From contig JACEFZ010022373.1 of assembly GCA_014155875.1 (NCBI GenBank), forward strand, positions 285,001-349,000: a stretch of DNA of 64,000 bases, in the 5' to 3' direction. Below the pieces are notes generated by a model. It ran no database searches and was not told where the DNA came from. It saw nothing but the letters and a program-made list of their open reading frames with translations. The stretch is from Cepaea nemoralis (taxonomy: Eukaryota > Mollusca > Gastropoda > Stylommatophora > Helicidae). Positions 52,568 to 63,915 of the stretch are shown one piece after another (within the stretch, counting starts at the first letter, position 1; every line of letters begins with the position of its first letter). A program made the position numbers and the translations under genes.

Positions 52568-53440
52568 CCATAAGCAAACATACTCCATGTTGGATAAAGA
52601 GGTGAAACCAAGTGCACGAAAAGATAAACAGAACTTTATACACGGCTTGGCCGCGGAAGCCGAATCAGCTGCCAAAACTGGAAACGACAAAGCCGTATTC
52701 CACATCATGAAACAACTATGCAATCACTCACCTACACCAAACAAACCCATCAAAGACAAACAAGGTAAACTACTGTTATCCGATGACCACCAAAAGCAAC
52801 GATGGGCAGAACATTTCAAATAAATATTAAATAGACCGCAGCCTGACAGTGTTCCCAACCTGGATGGAGAAACCCTCATGCCACCACTAGATGCCTCCTG
52901 TGAGTCATTCACCATGGAAGAGATTAAAGCAGCCATTAAACAATTGAAGAACAACAAAGCTGTTGGTGAAGACGACATCTCAGGAGAAAAGCTCAAAGCA
53001 GCAGATGAGACCTTACAACGTTTGTTACAGCTGATCAATAAAATCTTTCAAAACGAGTCCCCACCACAACAGTGGAAGGATGGTGTAACTTTCAAACTGC
53101 CAAAGAATGGTGACATGTCTGATTGCAATAACTGGCGTGATATCAACCTACTGTCAGTACCAGGAAAACATTTTTGTAGCATGTTACTTGATAGATTGAA
53201 AAAGTCTATAGATGAATGGCTCAGAGAAGAACAAGCTGGCTTCAGACCAAAACGGTCATGTATAGACCACATTTTTATCCTTAGAATAATCATCGAAGAC
53301 TGTAGAATTCCAGTCGAAATTAATCACCACCTTTGTCGACTTTAAAAAGCCTTCGACAGTATCCACCGTCCTTCACTTTGGAATCTATTTAACATCTATG
53401 GTGTCCCTACCAAATATATCAACAAGCCGGACATGGAGAG
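52568..53440 (+). pseudogene. CFDP2-like LINE RT, N-terminal half
   Basis: Reads THKQTYSMLDKEVKPSARKD, FIHGLAAEAESAAKTGNDKA, QGKLLLSDDHQKQRWAEHFK, stop, then 52878-53345: MEEIKAAIKQLKNNKAVGED, QWKDGVTFKLPKNGDMSDCN, NWRDINLLSVPGKHFCSMLL, REEQAGFRPKRSCIDHIFIL, and after another stop KAFDSIHRPSLWNLFNIYGV (motif A). The sequence then breaks off before motif C. The LINE type is common in invertebrate genomes as craniofacial development protein 2-like annotations. It lies head to head with RTE copy 1. Confidence 0.85.
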
Positions 53441-53744
53441 CCATGACTTCTGCCCTATGTGCCGACTTAGGCCCAAGAGGAAAGACTAACTAACTATCAT
53501 ATTCACATGTCTTCTTGCTATTCTATATTATATGTAATCACGGTATTGTTTCCTCTTCGCCCACATTTTATATTTGTCCCTTTTCTCCCTGGGTATGACA
53601 TTCAAACAGAAAGTAAGCATGCTAAGCGATTAATAATCGTTGATGTAGAATCAAAACGCGAAAGAAAGATATGCAATACAATTTTTGAAATGTATAATAC
53701 AGCAAGGACACGTTTGAGGTACTGGTCACGAAACAATAAGATCT
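53441..53744. other. No gene recognised
   Basis: The first 50 bases (ATGTGCCGACTTAGGCCCAA, AGACTAACTAACTA) carry an ACTAACTAACTA run like that at the start of the window. The rest is unassigned. Confidence 0.4.
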
Positions 53745-55044
53745 CAATCTGATCATGTTCCTCTTGTACCTTGCGGTGTCGAGGTGAAGTATAACCTTCG
53801 TGAGAGTGCCCGGTTATGGGCTTCGTATATCGACATTCCCTCCGTCCAACGTTTACGTGGTCGGCCTCTTCCTCTGGTTCCATCTGGTCTGTACATCATT
53901 GCTTGCTGTGGTATGCTGTTGACTGGTAACCTACTTGCATAGCCAAACCATTTGACTTGCTGCTTTCTAATAAAATCTAGTGCTGCTTTAACCCCCACTT
54001 TAGTCCTGATTTCTTCATTTCTGATCTTATCTCTTCTTGATACGTTGAGTATTCTTCTCAGGAACCTCATTTCTGTTGTGTGATTTTCTTTCTCTTTTTC
54101 TGTCATTGTCCAGGTTTGGCATTGGTAGCACAGAAGTTGGTAGGAAGATTGTGTTGTAAAGTGCTTTCTTAGTAGTTATGATACATGTTTGTTCTTTAGT
54201 ATTGGTGCCATTTGTCCAATGAGTTTGATTTGCCTTATTGCACCTATTTTCGATCTCGTCTTCTGATCTGCCATTTGATGATATTATACTTCCTAGGTAC
54301 TTGAAGACTCTTTACTTGTTTCAAGGGATGTTCGTTTAGGTGAATTGTTGCTGTTTGTTCTTCTTTAGTTATAGTCATTACCTCTGTTTTGCTTGTGCTA
54401 ATTTTCATGTTATGTTCCCTACACATTTCGTTTAGACTATTCATGTGGTCTTGTAATTCAGCTTCTGATTTTGCTATTAGTGCTTGGTCGTCCGCAAACA
54501 GGAGTTCTCTAATGGTTAGATTTGCAGATGGTTCTTCTTCTGTGTTCTCGTCATGCGGTATTCTTGCTGTCTCTGCTTGGCTGGTTTCTTTACATATGTT
54601 GTCTATATATGTTATGAACAAGAGAGGGGACAGGACACAACCTTGTCGTACTCCAGATCTTATGGTGAAGGGTTCTGAGTGTCCTCCAGTTGCTCTCACT
54701 ATGCATTCACTGTTGTTTTATAAACTTCTACATAGGTTTGTTAGATGTGCACTCACTCCATATTGTTTAAGGATTTCCCACAGCTTGTTTCTATCTACCC
54801 TATCAAATGCCTTTTCTTGGTCGACAAAGGCTAAGTAGAGTGTTTCATTGAATTCGATTGATTTTTCTATAAGCTGTCTAAGAGCAAAAATGGCGTCTGT
54901 GCATCCTTTGTTTTTCCTAAATCCAAGTTGCGTTTCGCTTAGCTGGGGTTCTAAAGTAGTTTGTAATCTTTTTTCAAGAATTTTGCAAAATATTTTCCCA
55001 GTATGACTCAACATTGAAATATCTCTGTAAAGAAATGTAAACAA
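53745..55044 (-). pseudogene. RTE-type LINE copy 2, RT and C-terminal tail
   Basis: Minus strand: 55044-54718 reads HTGKIFCKILEKRLQTTLEP, QLGFRKNKGCTDAIFALRQL and motif A LAFVDQEKAFDRVDRNKLWE. Then 54699-54244 gives GVRQGCVLSPLLFITYIDNI, motif C RELLFADDQALIAKSEAELQ and MKISTSKTEVMTITK. After a degraded part, 54106-53753 gives TEMRFLRRILNVSRRDKIRN, VKWFGYASRLPVNSIPQQAM and GTRGRGRPRKRWTEGMSIYE. Catalytic residues are present but the frame is broken and the endonuclease is missing. Related to worm F52C9.6-like RTE proteins. Confidence 0.88.
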
Positions 55045-55084
55045 TAAAATGAAACAATAAGAAATGTAATGAAATAAAACTTAC

Positions 55085-55218
55085 GATAACTGTCTAGTCT
55101 CCACTAGTTGGTTGACATTTTTGACGTCATAGCCGTGAGCAAAATTTAGCACTTTCCTATACCCGCAGACACGCAAAAACACGTTCATGTACAAAGTTGC
55201 GCAGGTTAAGACGTGCAT
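55085..55218 (-). other. Possible exon with GYDVKNVNQL motif, second copy
   Basis: An open stretch starting MHVLTCATLYMNVFLRVCGY continues to RKVLNFAHGYDVKNVNQLVE and ends at a donor TTATC|GTAAGT (GT at 55084-55083). The motif and donor position match 368-436. The exon start is unclear: the Met at 55218 is only the first in the frame. Function unknown. Confidence 0.35.
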
Positions 55219-55719
55219 ATTGATTTTCGTTTGAAAAATGGATATCACTGCGCTAAGTATATTCCTACATATTCCACTCCCGCCGCTCGAAAAGCTATCG
55301 AAGCTGTTACCATGCTGATTATTCCAGTCGTCATTTGATAAAAGTCCAACTGGTTTTTCCTTTTCGCTTTGAATCGTGCCCAGACACGTTTTTCCATTGT
55401 CCGTCAGCCTGTCCAGTTAGGGTTCTCTGATTGGTCAATCCTGCAGCACGTAGTTTGCACAACTCGCTACTGACACATATCTGAACCCGGTGACAATTAC
55501 CGTGTCTGATTACATTCCACAATTATGATTACTGATTACATTACAACACGGGACATCTTGCTTATGATAGAGAAGTTTTCCGGAAGATTGTTATGGGAGC
55601 GACGTTCTGAAGAGGACATGTTACTAAATGAGTTGAGTTGAGTTGAGTCAAGAACCAAATGACAACACCGCATTTCTACAGGAACACTTGTATTTTGACG
55701 CGTGTCCGACTAGACACCC
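55219..55719. other. No gene recognised
   Basis: Includes a GAGTTGAGTTGAGTTGAGT run at about 55629-55648, possibly the tail of a LINE A relative. Confidence 0.4.
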
Positions 55720-56030
55720 ATTGATTGATTGATTGATTGATTGATTGATGTAGGAACCGACATCACAGCATTCGGGCATTCCCATAAGCGCTCCGTCCCC
55801 ATCCTCAGCAGCCAGCGAAGAGTTCCAACACCAATAGTACAAGTAGCAACCTGATTATATGTCCGTCTCGCCTTTCCTCTAAGCGTCGAGCATCTGCCAG
55901 ATCCCCTCGTTACTCCACGCTGTCGCATTCTTGCCAGACCATGGTGATCCATTTGCTCCTCTGTGGTGTACACGAGCTCCCACAAGGCTGCAACCACGTC
56001 TGCCTTATCATGCATCAATACTCCACCAAG
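55720..56030 (-). pseudogene. LINE A C-terminal tail, 5'-truncated
   Basis: The minus strand reads LGGVLMHDKADVVAALWELV, YTTEEQMDHHGLARMRQRGV, KARRTYNQVATCTIGVGTLR and WLLRMGTERLWECP, then the (TCAA)n tail at 55720-55748. It matches the LINE A end at 31440-31735 and 35330-35621. Uninterrupted over 90 codons, so relatively young. Confidence 0.85.
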
Positions 56031-56169
56031 TGAGAATGTCAATAGGAAATCAGCTAAGTATTGATGGTGTTCGCATAGAGATCTAGACTAATGCGGTCAC
56101 AAACATATAGAATCACTTGTTTGTGACAGAGAGGAGTGCACGCTAGCATATATTATAAGGATGCTATTA
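56031..56169. other. No gene recognised
   Basis: Short spacer between two LINE fragments. Confidence 0.35.
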
Positions 56170-56940
56170 ATACATCACGTTTTTGCAACGCTGGGGTTAT
56201 TTTCAGTTATGATGATTTACAATTCTGGGCGAAATGGATTGCGGAAAATGCAAAAGATTTGCAGTTGCTTGATGTTGTAGTAACAGACTGTAAAAAAAAA
56301 GAAACGACTCCCATATAATATCAAGAATAGAAAAAATAACGGTTATATTAAAGTAATAGGTGACACTAAAATATGGAATAACAATAGAAGGCAAAAATGC
56401 TTAACAAAGGGATAAAGCTAAATACCTAGAGACACGTATAACATTACATGGCAGATGCACAACAGAGTAGGGCAAGCAAAAGCTGCATTACATAAGATGA
56501 AAAAGTTTCTTATGCAATAAGGCACTATCAATAAATGTCAGAAAGGGTGTGTCTAAATGCTATATACAGCATGTTCTGATGTATGGAGTGAATCTTAGAA
56601 TGTAAATTAACAAATTAGGAAGAAGTTGGAAGCAACCATGTTCCTGAGACAATTGTTGCGAATTCCTTGGACTGCCAAAGTAACTAACAACTTTTGCCTG
56701 GAAGAAGTTACCAAAACTAGAACATTATATTCAACAATAAGAAAGAGACTAGCGGCTTTCTTTAGTCATGTGAAGAGAATAGAGGCACTGGGGAACATCG
56801 TGACAACTGGACAAATCAATAGGAAAAGAGGGCAGACAGACTAATAAAAATGATGAGTTGATCCAGAACACTAGAAACCAAGATTTGTGGAGAGACATGG
56901 ACGCCTTTTCCTGCTGGTAGGACACAAAATGATGGGGTTC
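56170..56940 (+). pseudogene. LINE C RT fragment, decayed
   Basis: Begins near motif C (VIFSYDDLQFWAKWIAENAK, probably from YADD with frame damage), continues with IRKKLEATMFLRQLLRIPWT, AKVTNNFCLEEV, TRTLYSTIRKRLAAFFSHVK, EALGNIVTTGQINRKRG and a damaged tail. The order is the same as at 36257-36925 with many stops. Confidence 0.7.
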
Positions 56941-57530
56941 TGCGTCGTCACAGTGACATTATTGCTGACTTTGATAGAACACAATTCGGCACATGAATCT
57001 CCTCTTGATCTCTTGAGGAAAGCTATAATTTCAGTCTACTAACATCTGATTATCCACTGTTGTCAATGCCATTCAACTTTGTATTTAATACACCTATTAT
57101 AGATGTTGCCAATACTTCTAATGCATCTCCCGCCATTACATGCGGTTTGTTTTGTTTCTTAGTGTGTTTGATAGCGTCAGAGATGTCTTATTTTAGAGTA
57201 GAAGACACAGTTACTTTCTTCTGTTAATTCTGCACTTTCTCCACCATATAACTGTTGTATGCATTCATACCACTTCCCTTACCAATGCACCTTCTTACAT
57301 TAATATGGTTCCTTACTTTAATGACAAAAATATTCTTATTTACCTTCCTGTCCGCTCACTGATTTGTCAGAAGCTGTCTGTGTTTTTTGTCTGGACCCCG
57401 TGTCTTCAGAAGCTGTCTGTGCTACTTTTCTCAGTGTTCCGTGCCTTGCGGGAACACTTTAATTGCTCCCCTTGTTAACAATTTGTAACAATAGAAGTCA
57501 CATGCCGGTATTGAGACCATTGGCATACAC
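56941..57530. other. No gene recognised
   Basis: Contains a near duplication of AAGCTGTCTGTG(T/C) at about 57371 and 57411. Nothing else identified. Confidence 0.4.
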
Positions 57531-58396
57531 TGTGTGTGAGTGATTGAGTGCGTGAGTGAATAAGTAAGTGAGTGAGTTACTGAGTGAATGAGTAACTGTT
57601 TGCGTGAGTGAGTGAGTGAGTGAGTGGGTGGGTGCGTGCGTGAGTGAGTGAGTGAGTGAGTGAGTCAGTCAGTCAGTCAGCCAGTCAGTCAGTCAGTCAG
57701 TCAGACAGTCAGTCTGTCTGTCAGTCAGTCAGTCAGTGAGTCAGTCAGTGAGTCAGTCAGTGAGTGACTGAGTCAGCCTGAGTGAATGGACCTGAGAGTG
57801 AGTGAATGAAACTGTGAACTGGTGAGCCAGTGAGAGAATGAGTCAGTGAGCCAATGTTTGAGTGAAAAAGTGAGTGACTGCGCCAATGATTGAGTGACTG
57901 AGTCAGTGAGTGATTTAGCCAGTGATTGAGTGACTGAGTCGGTGATTGTGTGACTGAGCCAGAAAATGGCTTAGCCATTCACTGACTGAGCCAGTGAGTA
58001 ACTGAGCCAGTGATTGAGTGACTGAGCCAGTGAGTGACTGAGCCAGTGATTGACTGAGCCAGTGAGTAATTGACTGATTCAGTGATTGACTAAGGCAGTG
58101 ATTGACTGAGCCAGTGATTGACTGACTGAGCCAGAGATTGAGTGACTGAGCCAGTGAGTGACTTGGCCAGTGATTGCTGAGCCAGTTATTGACTGAGCAA
58201 GTGAATAACTGAGCCAATGTTTGAGTGGCTTAACCAGTGATTGATGGAGTCAGTGATTAACTAAGCCAATGCGTGCGTCAATGAGCCAGTGAGTGATTGA
58301 GTGAGCCAGTAAGTGAATGCACCAGTGATTAAGTGACTGAGCCAGTGAGTGACTGAGTTAGCGATAAACTGACCCAGTGATGGATTGAACAAGTGA
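57531..58396. repeat. Degenerate GTGA/GTCA/GCCA tandem array
   Basis: Starts as (GTGA)n and (GTCA)n, then becomes a higher-order mix of GAGCCAGTGATTGAGTGACT-like units of 16-32 bp. Open frames through it are repeat artefacts. Confidence 0.9.
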
Positions 58397-58414
58397 TTCA
58401 ACCAGCCAGGTACA

Positions 58415-58740
58415 ATGACTTAACCAGGATAGATAGAGAAAGCCATTCAACTAGAGTTAGCCAGAGAAAGGGATTTAATTAGAATAAGCCAGATAAAGTG
58501 ATTTAACGAGAATTAGATACATAACATGATTCAACATAAGTTAGATGAAGAAAAAGATTCACCATAAGTTAGATAGAGAAAGTGATTCAAACAGAGTTAG
58601 GCAGAGAAAGTAATACAACCAGAGTTAGGCAGAGATAGTTATTTAACCAGATATAGCCATAGAAAGTCATTGAACTGGAGTTAGTCAGAGAAAATGATTA
58701 AACCAGAGATAGCCAGTGATTCAACTAGAGACTAGAGAAG
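58415..58740. repeat. About 28-30 bp tandem array
   Basis: Units of the type GATTTAACCAGAGTTAGCCA and GAGAAAGT, about 11 diverged copies. Lies just beyond the poly(A) signal of the C1q gene. Confidence 0.8.
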
Positions 58741-58770
58741 AATAACAAGACCAGTAATGAATCTGTTGAC

Positions 58771-58776
58771 TTTATT
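58771..58776 (-). terminator. Poly(A) signal of the C1q-domain gene
   Basis: AATAAA on the minus strand, about 70 bases past the stop codon at 58843-58845, a normal distance for an animal 3' UTR. Confidence 0.7.
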
Positions 58777-58842
58777 CTTTAGGCACTACAGTAATAGATG
58801 GTGTCTACATGCCGATGCTGTATGTGGGAGGTGCGCATGTCC

Positions 58843-58991
58843 TCACGCACTATCTTCCTCTTGCAGCAGACCCAGGCGGAAGCCAGTGAAGGTGGTGTAG
58901 ATGTTGTCAGGTAAGCCCAGCAAGGATGATTTATCTCGAGCTTTCACGTGGACCTGGTCGCCTTTCTTCAGTCGCAGAATGGCCGAGTTTG
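58843..58991 (-). CDS. C1q-domain protein, last exon
   Basis: A minus-strand exon opened by an acceptor CTGACCCCCAG (AG at 58992-58993) and closed by TGA. Joined to the exon at 60596-60725 by a split codon (phase 1), it reads ANSAILRLKKGDQVHVKARD, LLGLPDNIYTTFTGFRLG and the end LLQEEDSA. The S.ILRLKKGD(Q/E)V.V strand and the FTGF.L end are the last beta strands of the C1q/TNF-like jelly-roll. C1q-domain proteins are secreted trimeric lectin-like recognition proteins, greatly expanded in molluscs. No break or stop was seen. Confidence 0.85.
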
Positions 58992-60595
58992 CTGGGGGTC
59001 AGATTACAGTCAGTGTATTACCTGTCTATTTATTGCTAGGTATATAACAACAGTCATAACAAACACCGTAAACAATAATGGGAACAAACAGTATGAACAA
59101 TCATGACAACAAATAATATAAACAGTCATGACAACAAATAGTATAAAAAGTCGTGGTAGCAAACAGTATTAAAATGTGAAACATATTTATGAATGGTAAA
59201 GACAACAAACTATAAAGTGTGATTATTACAAACAGTACAAACAGTCATGACAATAAATAGTATAAACATTCATAACAACAAAGAGTATAAATAATCATGA
59301 CAACAAACAGTATAACCTTTCATGACAACAAACTATAAAGAATCATGATAACAAACAGTATAAACAGTCATGATAATGATTAGTATAAACAGCCATGACA
59401 ACAAACACTATAAATAGTAATACAATAAACAATTATAAACAGGCTGATAACAAACCGCATAACCAATCATGACAACGAACAGTATACACAGTAATGACAA
59501 ACATTATAAACACATATCACAACAAGTATAAACAATCATGCAATCAAACAGTGTAAACAGTCATGACAATAAACAATATAACCAGACATGACAATACACA
59601 GTATAACCAGACATGACAATACACAGTATAACCAGACATGACAATACACAGTATAACCAGACATGACAATACACAGTATAACCAGACATGACAATACACA
59701 GTATAACCAAACATGACAATAAACAGAAAAAAAATGTCATGCCAACAAACAGTATAATCAATCAAGACAACAAACGTTATAATCAATCATGACAACAAAC
59801 ACTGTAATGAATCATGACAATAAACGTTATAATCAACAATTTCAACAAATATTATAATCAATCATGACAACAAACATTGAAATCAATTATGACCACAAAC
59901 ATTATAATCAATGACGACAACAAACATTGTAATTAAACATGCCAACAAACATTGTAATCAATCATGACAACAAACGAAATATCAGCCATGACAACAAACA
60001 TTACAAAAGGTCAAGACAAATTGTGCAGGCAATCATGAAAGCTAATAGTATAATCAACCATGACAATGAACAGTATAACCAACCATGACAACAAACAATA
60101 TAAACAGTCAAGACAACAAACTGTATACAGCCTAAAACAATACACAAAATTCTACACGATAAACCACACGACATATTACACAATAAATTAAACAACAAAT
60201 TACAGTACAAACTGCACAACAAACTACACAACAAATAACACGACAAACTACACAACAAACTACACAACAGACTGCACAACAAACTACACAACAAACTATA
60301 CAACAAACTACACAACATACTATACAACAAACAACACAACAAACTGTTCAACAAACTACGCAACAAACTACACAACAAACTACACAACAAACTACACAAT
60401 AGACTACACAACAAACTACACAAACAACTACACCACAAACTACACATCAAACTACACAACAAACTACACAATAGACTACACAACAAACTACACAACAAAC
60501 TACACAACAAACTACACAACAAACTACACAACAAACTACACAACAAACTACACAACAAACTACACAACAATCTTCACGACAAATCCCAGACTCAC
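58992..60595 (-). repeat. C1q intron made mostly of tandem arrays
   Basis: This 1,604-bp intron holds three arrays. About 59030-59570 and 59750-60120 have roughly 25-29 bp units on CATGACAACAAACAGTATAA. 59571-59720 has six near-perfect 25-bp units (AACCAGACATGACAATACAC core). About 60175-60570 has a 12-bp unit ACAACAAACTAC. Long open frames here (for example 60001-60570 minus) are Leu/Cys repeat artefacts. Confidence 0.9.
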
Positions 60596-60725
60596 CTCCT
60601 CCATCCCAATATTCAGTTTGGCGTCCGTATATGGAAAAGACGTAATTGTCATTGTGGTAGAGACCTAACCAGAAGTTGGCTTTAACGGCAGTCATGGCGT
60701 AAACTTCCAGATGGTAGACTCCACT
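60596..60725 (-). CDS. C1q-domain protein, penultimate exon
   Basis: Acceptor TTTAAAATGTCCACAG (AG at 60726-60727) and donor GGAGGAG|GTGAGT (GT at 60595-60594). The 130 bases encode SGVYHLEVYAMTAVKANFWL, GLYHNDNYVFSIYGRQTEYW and DGG, matching the C1q core (SG.Y.F.V....... L..N......YG......) before the S.ILRLKKGD strand in the next exon. The N-terminal C1q strands (F.A, VIF..V..N.G..YD) and any signal or collagen-like part must lie upstream on the minus strand. I did not find them in the window. A SINE-1 copy ends only about 26 bases before the acceptor. Confidence 0.85.
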
Positions 60726-60751
60726 CTGTGGACATTTTAAACAGTTAGATC

Positions 60752-60985
60752 CGTATCCTTTACAGGACGTTGCAGTCAGTCTCAGCATTATTTGTTTGTT
60801 AATGACCTCATGGCAAGTTTACGTTCAGTAGTTTGCTATTGCTTCTGAACGACCATCACCCATATAATTGTATAACAAAACCAACGTGAGGCGGTCTACT
60901 GCCACATCGCCCATAGCTCTATTTCGGACACGGGTATGTGGGATTATGAACTGCGTCAGTAAAACTTCGCCACGGAGTCGCTGTG
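60752..60985 (-). mobile_element. SINE-1 copy next to the C1q splice acceptor
   Basis: Reversed SINE-1: CCGTATCCTTTACAGGACGT, GTTTACGTTCAGTAGTTTGC, TGCTTCTGAACGACC, in family order. Its 3' end at about 60752 sits 26 bases upstream (in gene direction) of the 3' splice site, and a CTAAC word between them could be a branch point. Confidence 0.75.
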
Positions 60986-61054
60986 GACATAACATGAGTA
61001 TATAATTTCATATGTAGACATACCGATATATATATATAAATGTTAACACGAAGT

Positions 61055-61112
61055 TCTTACTTCACCTCGACACCGCAAGGTACAAGAGGAATATGATGAG
61101 ATGAGATGAGAT
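61055..61112 (+). mobile_element. RTE-type LINE 3' end fragment
   Basis: ACTTCACCTCGACACCGCAA and GGTACAAGAGGAA equal the reverse complement of the 3' end of RTE copy 2 (53753-53790), followed by a (GATGA)n tail. Only about 40 bp of the element is present. Confidence 0.7.
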
Positions 61113-61635
61113 TATATAGACATACACATGGATATATAAATGCCACCATGGTAGACATACACATGGATATAATAAAGTGCACCATGTAGACATACACATG
61201 ATATATAATGCACATGTAGACATACACATGGATATATAAATGCCACCATGTAGACATACACATGGATATATAATGCCACCATGTAGACATACACATGGAT
61301 ATATAAATGCACCATGTAGACATACACATGGATATATAAATGCACCAGTAGACATACACATGGATATATAAATGTCCACCATGTAGACATACACATGGAT
61401 AATATAAATGCCACATGTTAGACATACACATGGATATATAAATGCCACCATGTAGACATAGACACTGGATATATAAATACCACCATTAGACATACACATG
61501 GATATATAAATGCCACCATGTAGACATACACATGGATATATAAATGTCACCATGTAGACATACACATGGATATATAAATGCTAACATATAGACATACACA
61601 TGGATATATAAATGTCATTATGTAGACATACACAT
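61113..61635. repeat. 34-bp satellite, left block
   Basis: Units TAGACATACACATGGATATA then TAAATGCCACCATG with single-base slips. About 15 units up to the SINE. Frames through it give YPCVCLHGGIYI-like repeats and are not genes. Confidence 0.95.
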
Positions 61636-61891
61636 GCCGGTCTCTCTGGCTGAAGGGTTACAACACTTTCTCTGTAATCCCGTTTATCACGCAGAGTCTC
61701 GTAGCAGGGCGAGAGCTGGGAGCGGTTCGACCCCCGCTGGTGACTTGCGGGATAACTGAGCCGGCCGCTCAAAAAGCAATGGCAAACTACTGAGCGTAAT
61801 CTTGCCAAGAAATCAACAGACAGTTGAAAGATGCTGATGTTGACAGCGATGTCCTGTAAAGGATATGCAAAAAAAAACCCCCAAAAACATA
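61636..61891 (+). mobile_element. SINE-1, best-preserved copy
   Basis: A 256-bp tRNA-derived SINE inside the 34-bp satellite. The 5' part holds GTCTCTCTGGCTGAAGGG (A-box-like) and GGTTCGACCCC (B-box consensus, about 61736). The body has AAGCAATGGCAAACTACTGA and GCGTAATCTTGCCAAG, and the end GCGATGTCCTGTAAAGGATA is followed by an A/C-rich tail. Such elements are transcribed by RNA polymerase III and moved by a LINE in trans. Other copies: 17841, 32997, 39781, 42298, 60752. Confidence 0.85.
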
Positions 61892-62705
61892 GACATACAC
61901 ATAGATATATAAATATCATTATGTAGACATACATATGGATATATAAATGTTATTATGTAGACATACACATGGATATATAAATGTTATCATGTAGACATAC
62001 ACATGGATATATAAATGTCACCATGTAGACATACACATAGGATATATAAATGTCCACCATGTAGACATACACATAGGATATATAAATGTCACCATGTAGA
62101 CATCCACATGGATATATAAATGTCACCATGTAGACATACACAATGGAATATATAAATGCCACCATGTAGACATACACATGGATATATAAATGTCACCATG
62201 TAGACATACACATGGATATATAAATGTCACCATGTAGACATACACATGGATATATAAATGTCCCCATGTAGACATACACAGGATATATAATGTCACCATG
62301 TAGACATACACATGGATATATAAATGTTATTATGTAGACATACATATGGATATATAAATGTCATTATGTAGACATACACATGGATATATAAATGTCATTA
62401 TGTAGACATACACATGGGTATATAAATGTCATTATGTAGACATACACATGGATATATAAATGTTATTATGTAGACATACACATGGATATATAAATGTCAT
62501 CATGTAGACATACACATGGATATATAAATGTTATTATGTAGACATACACATGAATATATAAATGTCATTATGTAGACGACATACACATGGATATATAAAT
62601 GATACCATGAAGACATACACATGAATATAGAATACCACCAAGAAGACATGCACATAGATATATATATGCTAATATGTAGACATACACATGAACATATAAA
62701 TGTCA
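61892..62705. repeat. 34-bp satellite, right block
   Basis: About 24 more units, with TTATCATG, TCATTATG and TCACCATG variants at the unit end. It decays near 62600-62705. Confidence 0.95.
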
Positions 62706-63131
62706 TCTCTGATATCCAAGTCAACATCTGCAACAATAAATAAACATCTTGTCCAGGAGCGTGACATTTATTAAGGTAACATTTCCCAGTCATTAATACA
62801 ATACTGAGTACATTGACACATACACAAACGTCCAAACTAACTTCGCGTTGCCAAGCTGCAGAACTCACAGCAGCTTTCCCCAACAACATTTCTCAGTACC
62901 TCATTTCCTCTGGCTTAACTCTTTGGTGCGAACTCTAAGATAAAGAGCTAGTTTGAATCTAATAATTATAATTTCCTCAAATGTATCAATCGATGTATCC
63001 CCGATTAACTGACTCCCTGATTGATTGGCTCCCTGCATGTATGCCCGAGTCAGCCTTTTTCTGAAAGCTCCCTCTATCAACTGGAATGCGTACTTCTGAA
63101 TGACGGCTTCTCAGTCCATAAACCTGAATGA

Positions 63132-63133
<2 letters not shown>
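62706..63133. other. No gene recognised
   Basis: Searched on the minus strand for the missing upstream C1q exon without success. A TTTATTTATTGTTGCAG acceptor-like word occurs at about 62724-62740, but no C1q motif follows. Confidence 0.4.
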
Positions 63134-63208
<75 letters not shown>

Positions 63209-63273
63209 CTCTCTGTCTCTCTGTCTCTCTCTCCCTCTCTCTCTCCAAAGCAGTCTCCCGTCTCGACTAAGAG

Positions 63274-63318
<45 letters not shown>

Positions 63319-63321
63319 ATA
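63134..63321. repeat. (CT)n microsatellite, two blocks
   Basis: CT repeats at about 63134-63205 and 63280-63321, with TCTCTGT and CTCC variants between. Confidence 0.95.
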
Positions 63322-63915
63322 CAAAATCAGTCTCCAACCACAGCCGTCTCAAGTCTAACTCTTCTAATGCTATCTCACATCTAAGAGAGTCTTTTCCTCC
63401 TCCTCCTCCTCCCACCCCCACCCAGTTCAACCAAGCTGTATGATTGATTTTGTAACTTGCTACTTTTAAATTAAGAGTTAAGGGATTTAACCGTTACACG
63501 GGACAGTTGGACTAACATGTTGACTATTGTCCTTGACTTGGGGACGTAAATTAAATGTACCTCTGAAGTCGGAGCGGTTTCGCCTGATGGCGAGAGACAT
63601 TGTTAATAGGGAAAGCTAATCCACATGCACAATTCAGGCCAGAACTGCTAAATGTAGTGAGTATGGATTACGCTTGACTTATAAGCGAGCAAAGCAAAAA
63701 AACAAAAACAAATAAAAAACACTTTCCATCTGTCAGTAGTTTCATCATGCTCTTTCCGTTACTCACGAAAGGTTTCTTGTACACGCCTCAAACCCCCGAC
63801 ACTCTCGTCGAACATAGACAACCTTTAAGTCTGACCTTCGACGTTTCTCAGCCAGACACAACACGAAACAGACAGCAGTCCACACCCCACACCGTGCTGT
63901 CAACCATCCCGATTT
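63322..63915. other. No gene recognised
   Basis: Contains (CCT)n at about 63393-63411. No motif seen in either strand. Confidence 0.4.

Noticed and set aside
57757..58217. Minus-strand frames rich in Ser, Leu, Gln and His
   Set aside because: Translations of the GTGA/GCCA array.
60001..60570. Open frame of 189 codons rich in Leu, Cys and Ser (minus strand)
   Set aside because: It is the translation of the 12-bp array ACAACAAACTAC. Periodic composition and position in the C1q intron make it an artefact.
61057..61565. Several overlapping minus-strand frames with YPCVCLHGG-like repeats
   Set aside because: Translations of the 34-bp satellite in three frames. No unique protein sequence.
61113..62705. 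Regular array considered as CRISPR
   Set aside because: Units are contiguous near-identical 34-mers without unique spacers, in a eukaryotic context with splice sites and LINEs.
62500..62889. Upstream exon of the C1q gene in the minus frame starting MLLGKAAVSSAAW
   Set aside because: No signal peptide, collagen or C1q strand motif, and the frame runs into the 34-bp satellite.
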